Shown piece by piece: positions 34,943-45,717 of a stretch of 64,000 nt of DNA. Source of the DNA: Hysterangium stoloniferum (lineage: Eukaryota; Basidiomycota; Agaricomycetes; Hysterangiales; Hysterangiaceae); the NCBI GenBank assembly GCA_015178975.1, contig WHVD01000290.1:1-64000 (forward strand). Reading direction: 5' to 3'. The notes under the pieces are model-generated. The model saw only the letters and a list, made by a program, of their open reading frames with translations, searched no databases and was not told the origin of the DNA. Position 1 is the first letter of the stretch. Each line of letters opens with the position of its first letter. A program made the translations under genes and the position numbers.

Positions 34943-37044
34943 ATGGCTGAACGAGCTCCTCTTCTTGACGAACATGCTTACTCTACGCAGTCACAAGCTG
35001 ATAAAGTCTATGACCGTTTTACGCCTACTCATAAACGTTTGATTACCTGTTTGGTCGCCATGTCTGGGGTGATGGAAAGTGAGTGACCAAGCTAGATACA
35101 AGTTTTGGACTATACTATTACCCAACAGCCATCGTATTGGGGTCTTTTCTACCCTGCGTACCAGCTGTTGCCAAAGACTTTAACACTACGGGTGTTGCCA
35201 TCAAGTAAATAATCCCCTTTAATCTTCTACATCACTCAACACGCACAGTAATGTCATCGGGCTGGCCAAAATTGTGGTAGTTATAGGAATCTTGATCACG
35301 GCTCCTTACGCTAGTTTCTGTTCGTTTTTACCGGTTGATATCTTTTCTTCTAAGGACAAACTACATGACATTTCATAGACGGTCGTCGGCCCTTATATTT
35401 AGTTTCCCTGCCAAATACTTTCATTGGAGGGCTCATTTGTGCCAGCGCAAGCAATGTGACTCAGCTGCTTATTGGACGCGGTTTTCAATCCATTGGGGCA
35501 GCATGGTTTGTTGAGTTTCTCTTCTTGCATGGGGGGCTCTCATTCAGTTGGGGATGCGATCAGCATCTCGCCAATTGGGGCCAATGTTATCTCTGATCTG
35601 TATAAGCTGGAAGAACGAGGAACAGCTATTGGTATTTTCTATGGGGTATGCAAATACTTTTATGCAACAAGGTGCGGCTGACTTGTACCCCCGGCGCAGG
35701 CGACTCAGTTTGGACATCTACTTGCTCCAGTGCTTGGGGGTGGCTAGCGACATATTCATCTTGGCGCGTGGTGCCACTCGGCACAGCGATAATAGCATTG
35801 ATCAATTTTGTAATTGTTGTTCTATTCCTTCCTGAAACGAGCCATCCAGGTATGAGAGGAATCGAAAAGATTCGTATGGCCGAGAATCTGCGGCAAGATC
35901 CCTCTGTTCAAGGCGATAGGACAGGCTGGAGATTTATATTGTTGAATCCGCTTCGGATATTCCTTCTGTTGAAGAATTCCATTCTTGTCATTGTGGTAGA
36001 TATGCCTGCTTATATGCTCACTCACAAGCTAATTCACACCAACAGTCTCTAACTGTGTCGTTTGCAGCAGTAGGATATCACGGTAAGCAAACTCTACAAA
36101 ATAACCACACGCCAAAATGACATGCTTTATCTAGGGGTCATGACGCCTTTGTCTTACACGCTTGTAAAGACATATTCGAACACTATTGTGCCCCACTGAT
36201 TGTTAATATCGTCCGTACATACAGGGCCCACGATACGGGATGACCAGCCCCTCTTTGATTGGACTATGTTTCTTGCCTGCTGGATTTGGTGATATCGGTG
36301 AATTTCAGTTGAAAGTTTCGAGGAAATTGATATCTCATAGAGTACCATTACTGTAGCTGGGCCTCTAATTGCTGGCCGCCTAGCTGACATTACTATTATC
36401 AGAGGGCGCAGACGGCGTCAAGGGAAATGGTTTCCTGAGGATCGTCTTCTAGCAGCGATTCCCAGCTTGTTGTTCCTCATGCCGTGCGCTGTGATAACGC
36501 TGGGATTGTCCATTGCTTTTATACCTGGAAAAGTCGGCTTAACAATTAGCCTTATTTGTTTATTTTTCAATGCGATGGGGGTGCGTCAATCCGGGTGTCA
36601 ATCTACGAAATATTGATTCTAACGTTACTTCTACTCGCTAAGCTTCATTCGGTTATAGGCCCATGTTCGACATATCTTGTCGATCTGTTTCCTTCGCAAG
36701 GCGCAGAATTTTTGGCAGTCGTAGTGTAATGATTTCGTTTATGTTTTGTCTCTTCGTCCGTAACTGGGAGTATGAATCGCAGGGCAACAAGACATGTGTT
36801 CGGTGCCATTACTACTATCGCAGTACTGCCAATAATTCACCAATTTGGCATTATCACGGCAAACACTACTATGGCCGTCTTGATTTGGCTGGGATGCATG
36901 TACGTAAATTGTACGATTTTCAAGCAATAAGGATTGCTTACTATTCTGCCGGTTTGAAGACTACTCTACGTTACGATTAGAAATGGTGATCGACTACGGG
37001 CTTGGGTTAACACGGATGGTGCTGCACTTCAAGCTCCGTTATGA
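34943..37044 (+). pseudogene. MFS transporter copy F (one frameshift)
   Basis: All 13 exons with usable splice sites are present, from ATG 34943 to TGA 37042-37044. In exon 5 a run of six G (CTTGGGGGG in copies G and I) has lost one G (CTTGGGGG at about 35735), which brings a TAG two codons on. Everything else is open. Either a fresh pseudogene or an assembly error in a homopolymer. Member of the D/F/G/I subgroup and very close to G and I. Confidence 0.8.
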
Positions 37045-38612
37045 TGCATGGGAAGTAGCTGTCGGGGTATGATCGGTCATGAAGAGATACGACTGTCGAT
37101 TCATTGTACTAGTACTTGAATATCATGGAACGAGAGGTCCCCACTTTGTGACGAGTGACGAGTGCTGAAAGGGTGGACCCTAAAATATCAGTGAGAGGGA
37201 TTGGGACATACCTTCATATAGCAATAAACACTAGCCCAGTGCAAAACTCCAAAAAAGGCTTGGAACAAGACACAAGCCAGGATGATCGCGAATTTCGTCA
37301 TTCATGTGCCAGCTGGGAAGAACCCCTGTTTACCAACCAGCTGTAAGCCTGGCCACCTTACCACATACGTCATCACCAACCTCTCCCATCAACCACTCAT
37401 TGTTCCGCCACTTGGTAGCACCCTTGTGCCTTATCATGCGGTCATCATCACCAACCTCTCCCATCAGCCACTCATTGATCCGCCACTTTATTGTTAAGTA
37501 GCACCCCTGTGCCTGATCATGCGGTTCCTTGTTCTTCCACCCCATTCACCTTGACTCTATATAAAAGACCCCATATCCTATAGTGATAGGATATCTTCTC
37601 TTCGACCATTAATCCTTTTCCCACTCTTCCCTAGGGAACCTCGCATTCACCTTGTATCCTACTGATATGTAAAAATAAAGAAAACTTAGTCCTGTCCGTG
37701 TTGACCGAGTGAGGCTGATACCGACAGCCTTACACCAGCCCAATTTTCTTTTTTTTCGACCGCACGTTAGCATTCAGATGTTTTTCACCCCCCTATAAGA
37801 AAGAGACAGATGATATAAATTATTTCATCGGGAATTTGAAAGAAATACTTACTGTTCGAGGAATTCTCTACGTTACGATTGGGAATGGTGAACAACTAGG
37901 ATGGGGTTCAACGACGTGGAATAAACTTCAACTCAACACTTGTTATAAGGCATAGGTGTCTGGTTGGATGTGAAATTACCTTCCGGTTAGAGGAGGCATC
38001 TCGCCGTACTGACGCTTCATTCCCTCAGACGTTTGAAAACTGAAGGATTGGGAAGGATTTCTGGGTTTCCTTCGAAGAACGACGGCGATTTATCGAGTTG
38101 AAATCCTTCGAATATCCAGCATAAAGAGAGGTCCGATCGACTTACGCCTGAGTCAAATCGATGATTGGTGGGATGGGTGTAGGTCTTCTCACGAGAAATC
38201 GTGGAGATTGTTACTCATTGGGTAATTTGTGACAGGCTGATCCTAAGAATACAAAAAGGTTACGTGAACAGGCACAGGAAGGATAAATAAAGCTGGATAT
38301 ACCATATTTATCATTATTAACATTGATTCACAACTTGTTGGTTTATTTAAGGGTCGTGAGTCTGAATCGGCTGTAGACAATGAACTATATTATCGTCGTG
38401 GATGGAACCCGTTCTGGAATCTAAAAGGACTCGGAGAAAGTCCTACAAGTCCATCGGATCACAGATCGATTGCAAACAGGTACTTCGAAGATCCGGGCCC
38501 CGGGGAAACTTCCCTATATCAGGGAGCAGAACACCAGATGGCATAGGGGTGTGAGATACCACTTATCTACGGCTCCGTTGGTTGTTTCACAACTTGATTC
38601 GACCAAAGCTAC
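37045..38612. repeat. Spacer between MFS copies F and G (blocks V and U)
   Basis: Block V at about 37140-37341 and 37736-37800, block U at about 37950-38330, the promoter-proximal block at 38380-38612. The solo LTR 37342-37735 splits block V. No host gene seen. Confidence 0.65.
37342..37735 (+). repeat. Solo LTR (394 bp), TGTAAGCC...GCCTTACA, TSD CCAGC
   Basis: CCAGC at 37337-37341 and 37736-37740. The equivalent block near 16162 has no insertion (ACCAACCCGCCC). Inside, CTATATAAAAGACC at about 37556 looks like a TATA box and AATAAAG at about 37673 like a poly(A) signal, in the order expected for an LTR read on the plus strand. It also has two copies of ATCACCAACCTCTCCCATCA. Confidence 0.88.
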
Positions 38613-40728
38613 ATGGCTGAACGAGCTCCCCTTCTTAACGAACATGGTCATGGCACACGATACTCTACGCAGTCACAAGCAGATAAGGTCTATGACCGTT
38701 TTACGCCTACTCATAAACGTTTGATTACCTGTTTGGTCGCCATGGCTGGGGCGATGGAATGTGAGTGACCAAGCTAGATACAAGTTTTAGACTATACTAT
38801 TACCCACAGCCATCGTATTGGGGTCTTTTCTACCCTGCGTGCCAGCAGTTGCTAAAGACTTTAACACTACGGGTGTTGTCATCAAGTAAATAATCCCCTT
38901 TAATCTTTTCCATCACTCAACACGCACAGTAATGTCATCGGGCTGGCCAAAATTGTGTTAGTTGTAGGAATCTTGATCTCGGCTCCTTACGCTAGTTTCT
39001 GTTCGTTTTTACCGTTTGAAATCTTTCTTCTAAGGACAAACTACATGACATTTCATAGACGGTCGTCGGCCCTTATATTTAGTTTCCCTGCCAAATACGT
39101 TCATTGGAGGGCTCCTTTGTGCAAGTGCAAGCAATGTGCCTCAGCTGCTTGTTGGACGCGGTTTTCAAGCCATTGGGGCAGCATGGTCTGTTGAGTTTCT
39201 CTTCTTGCATGGGGGGCTCTCATTCAGTTGAGGGATGCGATCAGCATCTCGCCAATTGGGGCAAATGTTATCTCTGATCTTTACAAGCTGGAAGAACGAG
39301 GAACAGCTATTGGTATTTTCTATGGGGTGTGCAAATACTTTTATGCAACAAAGTGCGGCTGACCTGTACCCCCCGGCGCAGGCGACTCAGTTTGGACATC
39401 TAATTGCTCCAGTGCTTGGGGGGTCGTTAGCGACATATTCATCTTGGCGCGTGGTGCCCCTCGGCACAGCGATAATAGCATTGATCAATTTTGTAATTGT
39501 TGTTCTATTACTTCCTGAAACGAGCCATCCAGGTATGAGAGGAATCGAAAAGATTCGCATGGCCGAGAATCTGCGGCAAGATCCCTCTGTTCAAAGCGAC
39601 AGGACAGGCTGGAGATTTATATTGTTGAATCCGCTTCGGATACTCCTTCTGTTGAAGAATTACATTCTTGTCATTGTGGTAGATATGTGTGCTTATATGT
39701 TCACTCAAAAGCTAATTCACACCAACAGTCTCTAACTGCATCGTTTGCAGCAGTAGGATATCACGGTATGCAAACTCTACAAAATAACCCCACGCCAAAA
39801 TGATATGCTTTATCTAGGGGTCATGACTCCTTTGTCTTACACGCTTGTAAAGACATATTCGAACACTATTGTGCCCCACTGATTGTTAATATCGTCCGTA
39901 CATACAGGGCCCACGATACGGGATGACCAGCCCCTCTTTGATTGGACTATGTTTCTTGCCTGCTGGATTTGGTGACATCGGTGAATTTCAGTTGAAAGTT
40001 TCGAGGAAATTGATATCTCATAGAGTACCATTACTGTAGCTGGGCCTCTAATTGCTGGCCGCCTAGCTGACATTGCTATTATCAGAGGGCGTGCACGGCG
40101 TCAAGGGAAATGGTTTCCTGAGGATCGTCTTCTAGCAGCGATTCCCAGCTTGTTGTTCTTCATGCCGTGCGCTTTGATAACGCTGGCATTGTCCATTGCT
40201 TTTATACCTGGCAAAGTCGGCTTAACAATTAGCCTTATTTGTATATTTTTCAATGCGATGGGAGTGCGTCAATCCGGCTGTCAATCTACTAAATATTGAT
40301 TTTAACGTTACTTCTACTCGCCAAGCTTCACTCGGTTACAGGCCCATGTTCGACATATCTTGTTGATCTGTTTCCTTCGCAGGGCGCAGAATTTTTGGCA
40401 GTCGTAATGTAATCATTTCGTTTATGTTTTTGTCTCTTCGTCCATAACTGGGAGTATGAATCGCAGGGCAACAAGACATGTGTTCGGTGCCATTACTACT
40501 ATGGCCATACTGCCAATAATTCACCAATTTGGCATTATCACGACAAACACTACTATGGCCGTCTTGATTTGGCTGGGATGCATGTACGTAAATTGTATGA
40601 TTTTCAAGTAATAAGGATTGCTTACTATTCTGCCGGTTTGAAGACTACTCTACGTTACGATTAGAAATGGTGACCGACTACGGGCTTGGGTTAACACGGA
40701 TGGTGCTGCACTTCAAGCTTCGTTATGA
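38613..40728 (+). CDS. MFS transporter, DHA1/TPO-like (copy G, intact)
   Basis: Same role as copy A. Exons 38613-38760, 38810-38885, 38930-39000, 39059-39185, 39245-39326, 39382-39678, 39729-39765, 39818-39846, 39908-39980, 40040-40267, 40342-40408, 40467-40583 and 40644-40728 join in phase to 478 residues ending at TGA. Motifs: DRFTPTHKRLITCL, YGRRPLYLVSLP (motif A), KLEERGTAIGIFYG, PETSHPGMRGIEKIRMAENL, WFPEDRLLAAIPSLL, RLRAWVNTDG. The donor of intron 10 is GTCAAT rather than the GTAAAT of copies A and C, a weaker match. The closest relatives are I, F and D, probably differing by a few percent. Best-preserved member of its subgroup. Confidence 0.82.
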
Positions 40729-41435
40729 TGCATGGGAAGTAGCTGTCGGGGTATGATCGGTCATGAAGAGATACGACTGTCGATTCATTGTACTAGTGCT
40801 TGAATATCAAGGGAGGAGGCCTACCCGCTTTGCGCCGAGTGCTGAGATGGAGAATCATCAGTGAAAATTATATCATTGGCAATTTGACAAGAATTACTTA
40901 CTGTTTTCCACGTTACGATTGAGAATGATTAACAACTACCAGGGGTTGGGGTTGACGTGAATTATACTGCAGTTCAACACTTGTTATAAGGCATAGGTGT
41001 CTGGTTGAGTGTGAAATTACTATCGGGCACCGTTTGAGATTTTTTGTATAGAGAATGGAGGCCCTATCTTGTGAGCGTCGTACTGACTCTTCACTCCCTC
41101 AGATGTTTAAAACTAACAGATTAAGAACGGAGAACAATTGACCATTATATCGACCCTCTGGAACGAAAATAAAGGAAAACTCTTCTATGCAAGGACTACC
41201 GGGTTAGGTATTTGTGATCTTGTCCAGAACCGTAGCTAAGTTGTGTAGAAGTTGTTATTGAAGACGGCGCTGACAATGGAGACTGCGAAATACCAAGGCG
41301 CCTGGACAGAAGCGCCGGACACATTGTCTGCAGACAAAAAGTCCCGGATCTTGAACAGACAAAGGATCGTAATTTATACGTTGATAGACTTTAAATAGTG
41401 TGGTATATACTCGGTCTAAGTACCACTGGCGCCCC
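40729..41435. repeat. MFS-OPA3 spacer after copy G, truncated
   Basis: Follows the same order as after copies D and I. From 41190 it is the OPA3 5' flank (GTATTTGTGATCTTGTCCAG, GCGCTGACAATGGAGACTGC), but at about 41430 this stops in the middle of the flank and unrelated sequence begins, so this unit has no OPA3 gene here. Confidence 0.65.
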
Positions 41436-43560
41436 CCACTATGACATTCCCAAAATGGTAGTGATTACAAATACGGTGGGATAATCGATAAGATTTGTCT
41501 CAAGCCATCCAAGCCATTGCTCCGCTAAGCCAGATGCTTGACTATTCAAGTCGATTAAGGGCACTATCAGGGGGTCATAGCACTTTGGAGATGATAGGGA
41601 TGGTTTCAGGGAGGTCGGGGAAGCAAGAAAATATGAAATTCTCAAAGAGCTTGGAAGGACATAGATAGATACACGTATATCATAGAGAACACGAAGAGTT
41701 GGGGTAGATTGTTATGATCTGCAAGCCTGGGGGATCACAGTGCGATGACTCTCGGCACTTGGAGCGAATGCCACTAAGGACTGAGCGGGTAGAAGTAAAC
41801 CGGTGATATAGCTAGGTTTCCAGATGAGGTCCTACTCTCATCTGGATGTAACTATATACTAAGCTACATGGTCTGTGCACTTGGTTTGGAACTAAGGGAA
41901 CACTAAACTAAATATAGCTAATCACATGTGAACCAGACCGGAAAAATACATTCACAATACGAGGTATGATTTAATACTAATCGTAATCATCATACTCTAA
42001 CAGTAGAGGTGTCCCCTCCTCTCATCTGCGTCCCCCCCAGGAATGCGTTTCCTTCATTTTCATCTTCATCCGCGCTTCTGGCTCGATCATCATGCATTAA
42101 ACTGAGAGCCCGGCCGAACGCTAACATCCCGCCTTCTTCATTATCTTCTTCTAGCTCGTGCTCGCCTGATGTATCATCGAACAATGGAACAGGGGGCAAA
42201 GTTCTAGATGGCAATGGTGCAGGTGTAACACTACGTCGAGGATCAATTTCTGGCATCTGGCAAGGAAAGCGGCGTACGTTCACGTTGCAATGATGTAAGT
42301 GACGGTTCTCTTGGAGCCAAGCTAGGAAATCTATGAATTGTCGACGTTGGAACGACAGATTGAGCACGTGCACCCGCCGTCAGCGGTGGCGAAGGTTCTA
42401 CTACTATACAGAGGCACCGTTCGTAAATCGTGAAATTCTGATGTGACTTTTATGGCCATCTTGGGCTCCTCTTCTTCGATTTTCTCTCCATTGACGTTGA
42501 AGCCTCGGGATGAAACAAAGCTTGATTCTGAGGAGAGCATCTTCACCCCGGCATTGTTTATTCTTCTCTGACGATATTCACCACTACGTTCCATTTGGTC
42601 ATCGCTATCTACTTGATACCTCGCAGTCCTGGATCGACGGCGGCGTCGAGGTTCGTGCTCCGAGTCATTAGCAACTTCGTTTGTAGGGTCTTCTATCTCA
42701 ACTGAAGCCTTCTCTGTTGTATGCCTTTGCGCAATTGTTGCAGGTAGTCTTTTTGCCTTTTTTTGCTCTTGCACATTTCCGTTTATTGGAGTTACTTGGA
42801 GCCATCAACTCAGACCGTTGAGAATCTGATTGTACCGGCCTGGGTGTTGAGACAGAAGTGAAATTGCGAGTCTATGAAAATATTAATAGCCACAAGCTGG
42901 TACAGGACGTATGAACCACCTTTACGAGTACTGCGTGGGGCTCGTTCTTCCGGAAAAAGAAGGAGAATTGGTAAGTACCTGTGAAATTTACAAGTTGGAA
43001 GTAGAGTAGGAAGCATCTCAGGGGACACCCACCTCCTCTGCTGACTGAGACAGGTGCCTTTTTAGCTGTGGAAGATCCTTGCTCTGTTAGAATGATAAAT
43101 GAAAGGGGGATCGGGGCACAGAATAGTGACCCTAGTGGACAAATAGACCACCACTCGGACACAGACACAGACTGGTTACCAGAAGTAACCGAACTCAGAC
43201 GACCGCATACTGGACAGAGTCACAGACATGGATAGGGAGTATTATAGATACATGTGGGTACATAATGTTCTGAACCACAAATTCCAACATGCTCCTTGCT
43301 CCTCCTTGAGCTTGGGTCCTATCCTGGAATGAGGTGAGTATGAACATACACTACGCTGTGGACAAGAAGTTACACAGGGCGCAGATCCTCGAGCACACGT
43401 TGTAGGGTGTCTATAGTATGTGGAAACCACATGTATAATTGCGTTAGTATTCTGTTAATGTTGTGACGACGCGAAGGGTGAACAGTCAGACATCCAACGT
43501 GTTGTTTGGTTGTTTGGTTCAGATAGTGTTTGTAGACGTGTTGTTTGGTTCAGATTGATT
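41436..43560 (-). CDS. Unrecognised gene region (possible spliced hypothetical protein)
   Basis: A 2.1-kb island with no repeat of itself in the window. The minus strand has the better frames: 42774-42331 (147 codons: acidic and Arg-rich, with a nuclear-localisation-like EPRRRRRSRTARY), 42373-41990 (127 codons, with an acidic stretch EHELEEDNEEGG and a Pro-rich part), 43168-42810 (two overlapping frames) and 41645-41439 (68 codons). GT-AG-like borders near 42870-43110 suggest introns, but I could not fix one gene model. The composition looks like a disordered nuclear protein. No family recognised; it may be one gene, two, or a decayed one. Confidence 0.3.
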
Positions 43561-43954
43561 ATAATTTCTTTTTTGGCAAATGTCATTCAGATATGCGGGC
43601 CGTGACACCGTGTACTGTCACAATGCCTATACGTTTAGGTCAAACGATAGCTGAACTCTTCAACTTTCCAAATAGGAACTGCTACCTGTTAAGTTTTCGT
43701 GGTGCTGTTCCTAGACTGTATAACTTTCCGTTTGTCTGAGTGAGGTGACAGTACTCGTTGTAAACGGATAAGGACTAAACAAATACAAATAGACCTTATA
43801 TAACCCAAAATATCCGGTGAATTCCCAACCGCAGCGACCCGAGCACTAATGCTCGTGATCCCTCGCTAACCCAAATCCCAGAAAAGTCAACACTACCATA
43901 TATCGTTCACTATATATAATATACTATCCATAGAATAGAACCCCTCGCATACAC
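43561..43954. repeat. Upstream region of OPA3 fragment 2
   Basis: OPA3 5' flank resumes at ATATGCGGGCCGTGACACCG and runs to the ATG, interrupted by the solo LTR 43687-43892. No separate gene. Confidence 0.65.
43687..43892. repeat. Solo LTR (206 bp), TSD CTACC
   Basis: TGTTAAGTTTTCG at the left, AAAAGTCAACA at the right, CTACC at 43682-43686 and 43893-43897. The other two copies of the flank read GAACTGCTGCCATATATC without it. A short element, rich in GCGACCCGAGCAC-type sequence near its right end. Family not recognised. Confidence 0.85.
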
Positions 43955-44290
43955 ATGGCGACCGTCAAACTCGCAACTCTAGCAATCCGAGTGAGTATTT
44001 GCTTGAATGAATACCTTCAATAAGCCCCAACAAGGAGACGGTAAACTATAGCCAAACCAATCAGTGCCAAGCTAAAGCAACAGGCACGAGAGTATGTCAT
44101 GACGTTTCTAACATTTAAATGATATATTTTCCCGCCATTTAAATATTCTCTTTTTTCACCAGGCATCCCGCATTCCGCCACACATGTGTCCGCCTCGCCC
44201 AAAGCATGTACCGCACGTAGATGAGATGGGGAACGACGCTTTTAGGACAGACACCCAAGGCTGTGAAACCCCTGAGCGAGGCCAAGTGCG
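43955..44290 (+). pseudogene. OPA3-like gene, 5' half (fragment 2)
   Basis: Exons 1-3 present as in fragment 1. Exon 1 is sound (MATVKLATLAIR), but the intron-1 acceptor is GTAA instead of GTAG. Exon 3 is otherwise close to the intact gene. Intron 3 runs to about 44312 and then enters MFS exon 5 at the same point as in fragment 1. Confidence 0.85.
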
Positions 44291-45214
44291 TATGCGTTCT
44301 TGACGTTCTACCTCACGATATCTTGGCACGTGGTGCAACTCGGCGTAGTGATAATGGGATTAATCGGTTTTATAACTTTTGCCCTATATCTTCCTGAAAT
44401 GAACCATCCCACCAAAGGAGGCGAAAAGCTTCGTATAGTCGAGGACATGAGGGAAAGCCCCTTTGTGCAAAGCAACGGGAGGAGATTTATATCGTTGAAT
44501 CCGCTTCGGATACTACTTCTGTGAAAGAATCCTATTGTTGTTTTAGTGGTATATACGGCCGCTTAAGTGCTCACTAGGGGACTGAATTGCAGTCATTCAC
44601 AGTCTCTGTTTGGATCGATTGCACTGGCGGCATATTATGGTAAGGAAACTATACAGAATAAACTGCACGCTAAATGATATCTTTTCGCCAGTGGCTATGG
44701 TCCCTTTGTCTTACACGCTTGTACTGCGCCACACCTTTCATACCGTTTGCATTTATAGGGCCCACGATATGAGATGAATAGTCCCACCTTAATTGGATTG
44801 TGTTTCCTGCCTTCTGGGCTCGGTGACATCAGTTAGTTCAATTGAAAGTTACAAGGGCGTCGATATCTCATAGATTACCATTTTTGTAGCTGGGCTCCGA
44901 TTGGTGGCCGCTTAGCTGATATTGCTATTATTCGATGGCGCCGACGCTGTCAAGGCAAATGGATTCCTGAAAATCGTCTTCTAGCAACGATTCCAGGCCT
45001 GTTGCTGCTCATGCCACGTGCTTTAATAATTCTTGCGTTGTCCATCTCTTTCGTTCCTGGGGGAATTGGCTTAACAATAAGTCTTGTTTGTTTGTTTTTC
45101 AACGGGATGGGAGTGCGTAAATCGGGTTATTGATTGACTCACTATTGACCCTGACGGGGCTTTCACCATTGAGGTTGACATGATTATAGGCCCATGTTCA
45201 ACATACCTTGTTGA

Positions 45215-45642
45215 TGTTAAGTAGTAGACAAGATTTCGAAAGGGTAGAGTCTGTTTGCGAAGCTCAGTGAGTGAGTGAGTAAACTTCACTATATATTATA
45301 GTACCTGTTTGCAAAGCTACAAGATGTTTGATAAGTAATAGAATGATAATAAATGATTGTGCATATACCTCAGTGAGTGAGTGAGTAAACTTCACTGAGG
45401 TATATGGCGAAATATTGCGACTTTTTATCTACTTTCTAATTATTTTAGGAGAGTTATTAGGGAGTAAATAGGGGAAATTTAGATACTCGAAGTTTCCAGT
45501 CCATTGCATCATTAAGGAGAAATTCGTAATTAGGAGTTACTCCCCCTCTTAACGGCACCTCAATATATGGCATATATGCGCATATACTCGTCATCGGATC
45601 CATATTTCGGTTACGTTTTACGCGAAGACTTGATTACTAACA
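45215..45642 (-). repeat. Solo LTR of the Copia-2 family (428 bp), TSD GTTGA
   Basis: Reverse complement of the Copia-2 LTR at 20144-20571, same length and ends, with GTTGA at 45210-45214 and 45643-45647. It carries the same CCTCAGTGA hairpin. A few percent different from the 20144 copy by eye. Confidence 0.95.
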
Positions 45643-45717
45643 GTTGATCTGTTCCGTTTAGGAGGTGCAGAAGTTGTGGCAGTTTACACGTGATAATTTC
45701 GTTTATGGATAGTCTCT

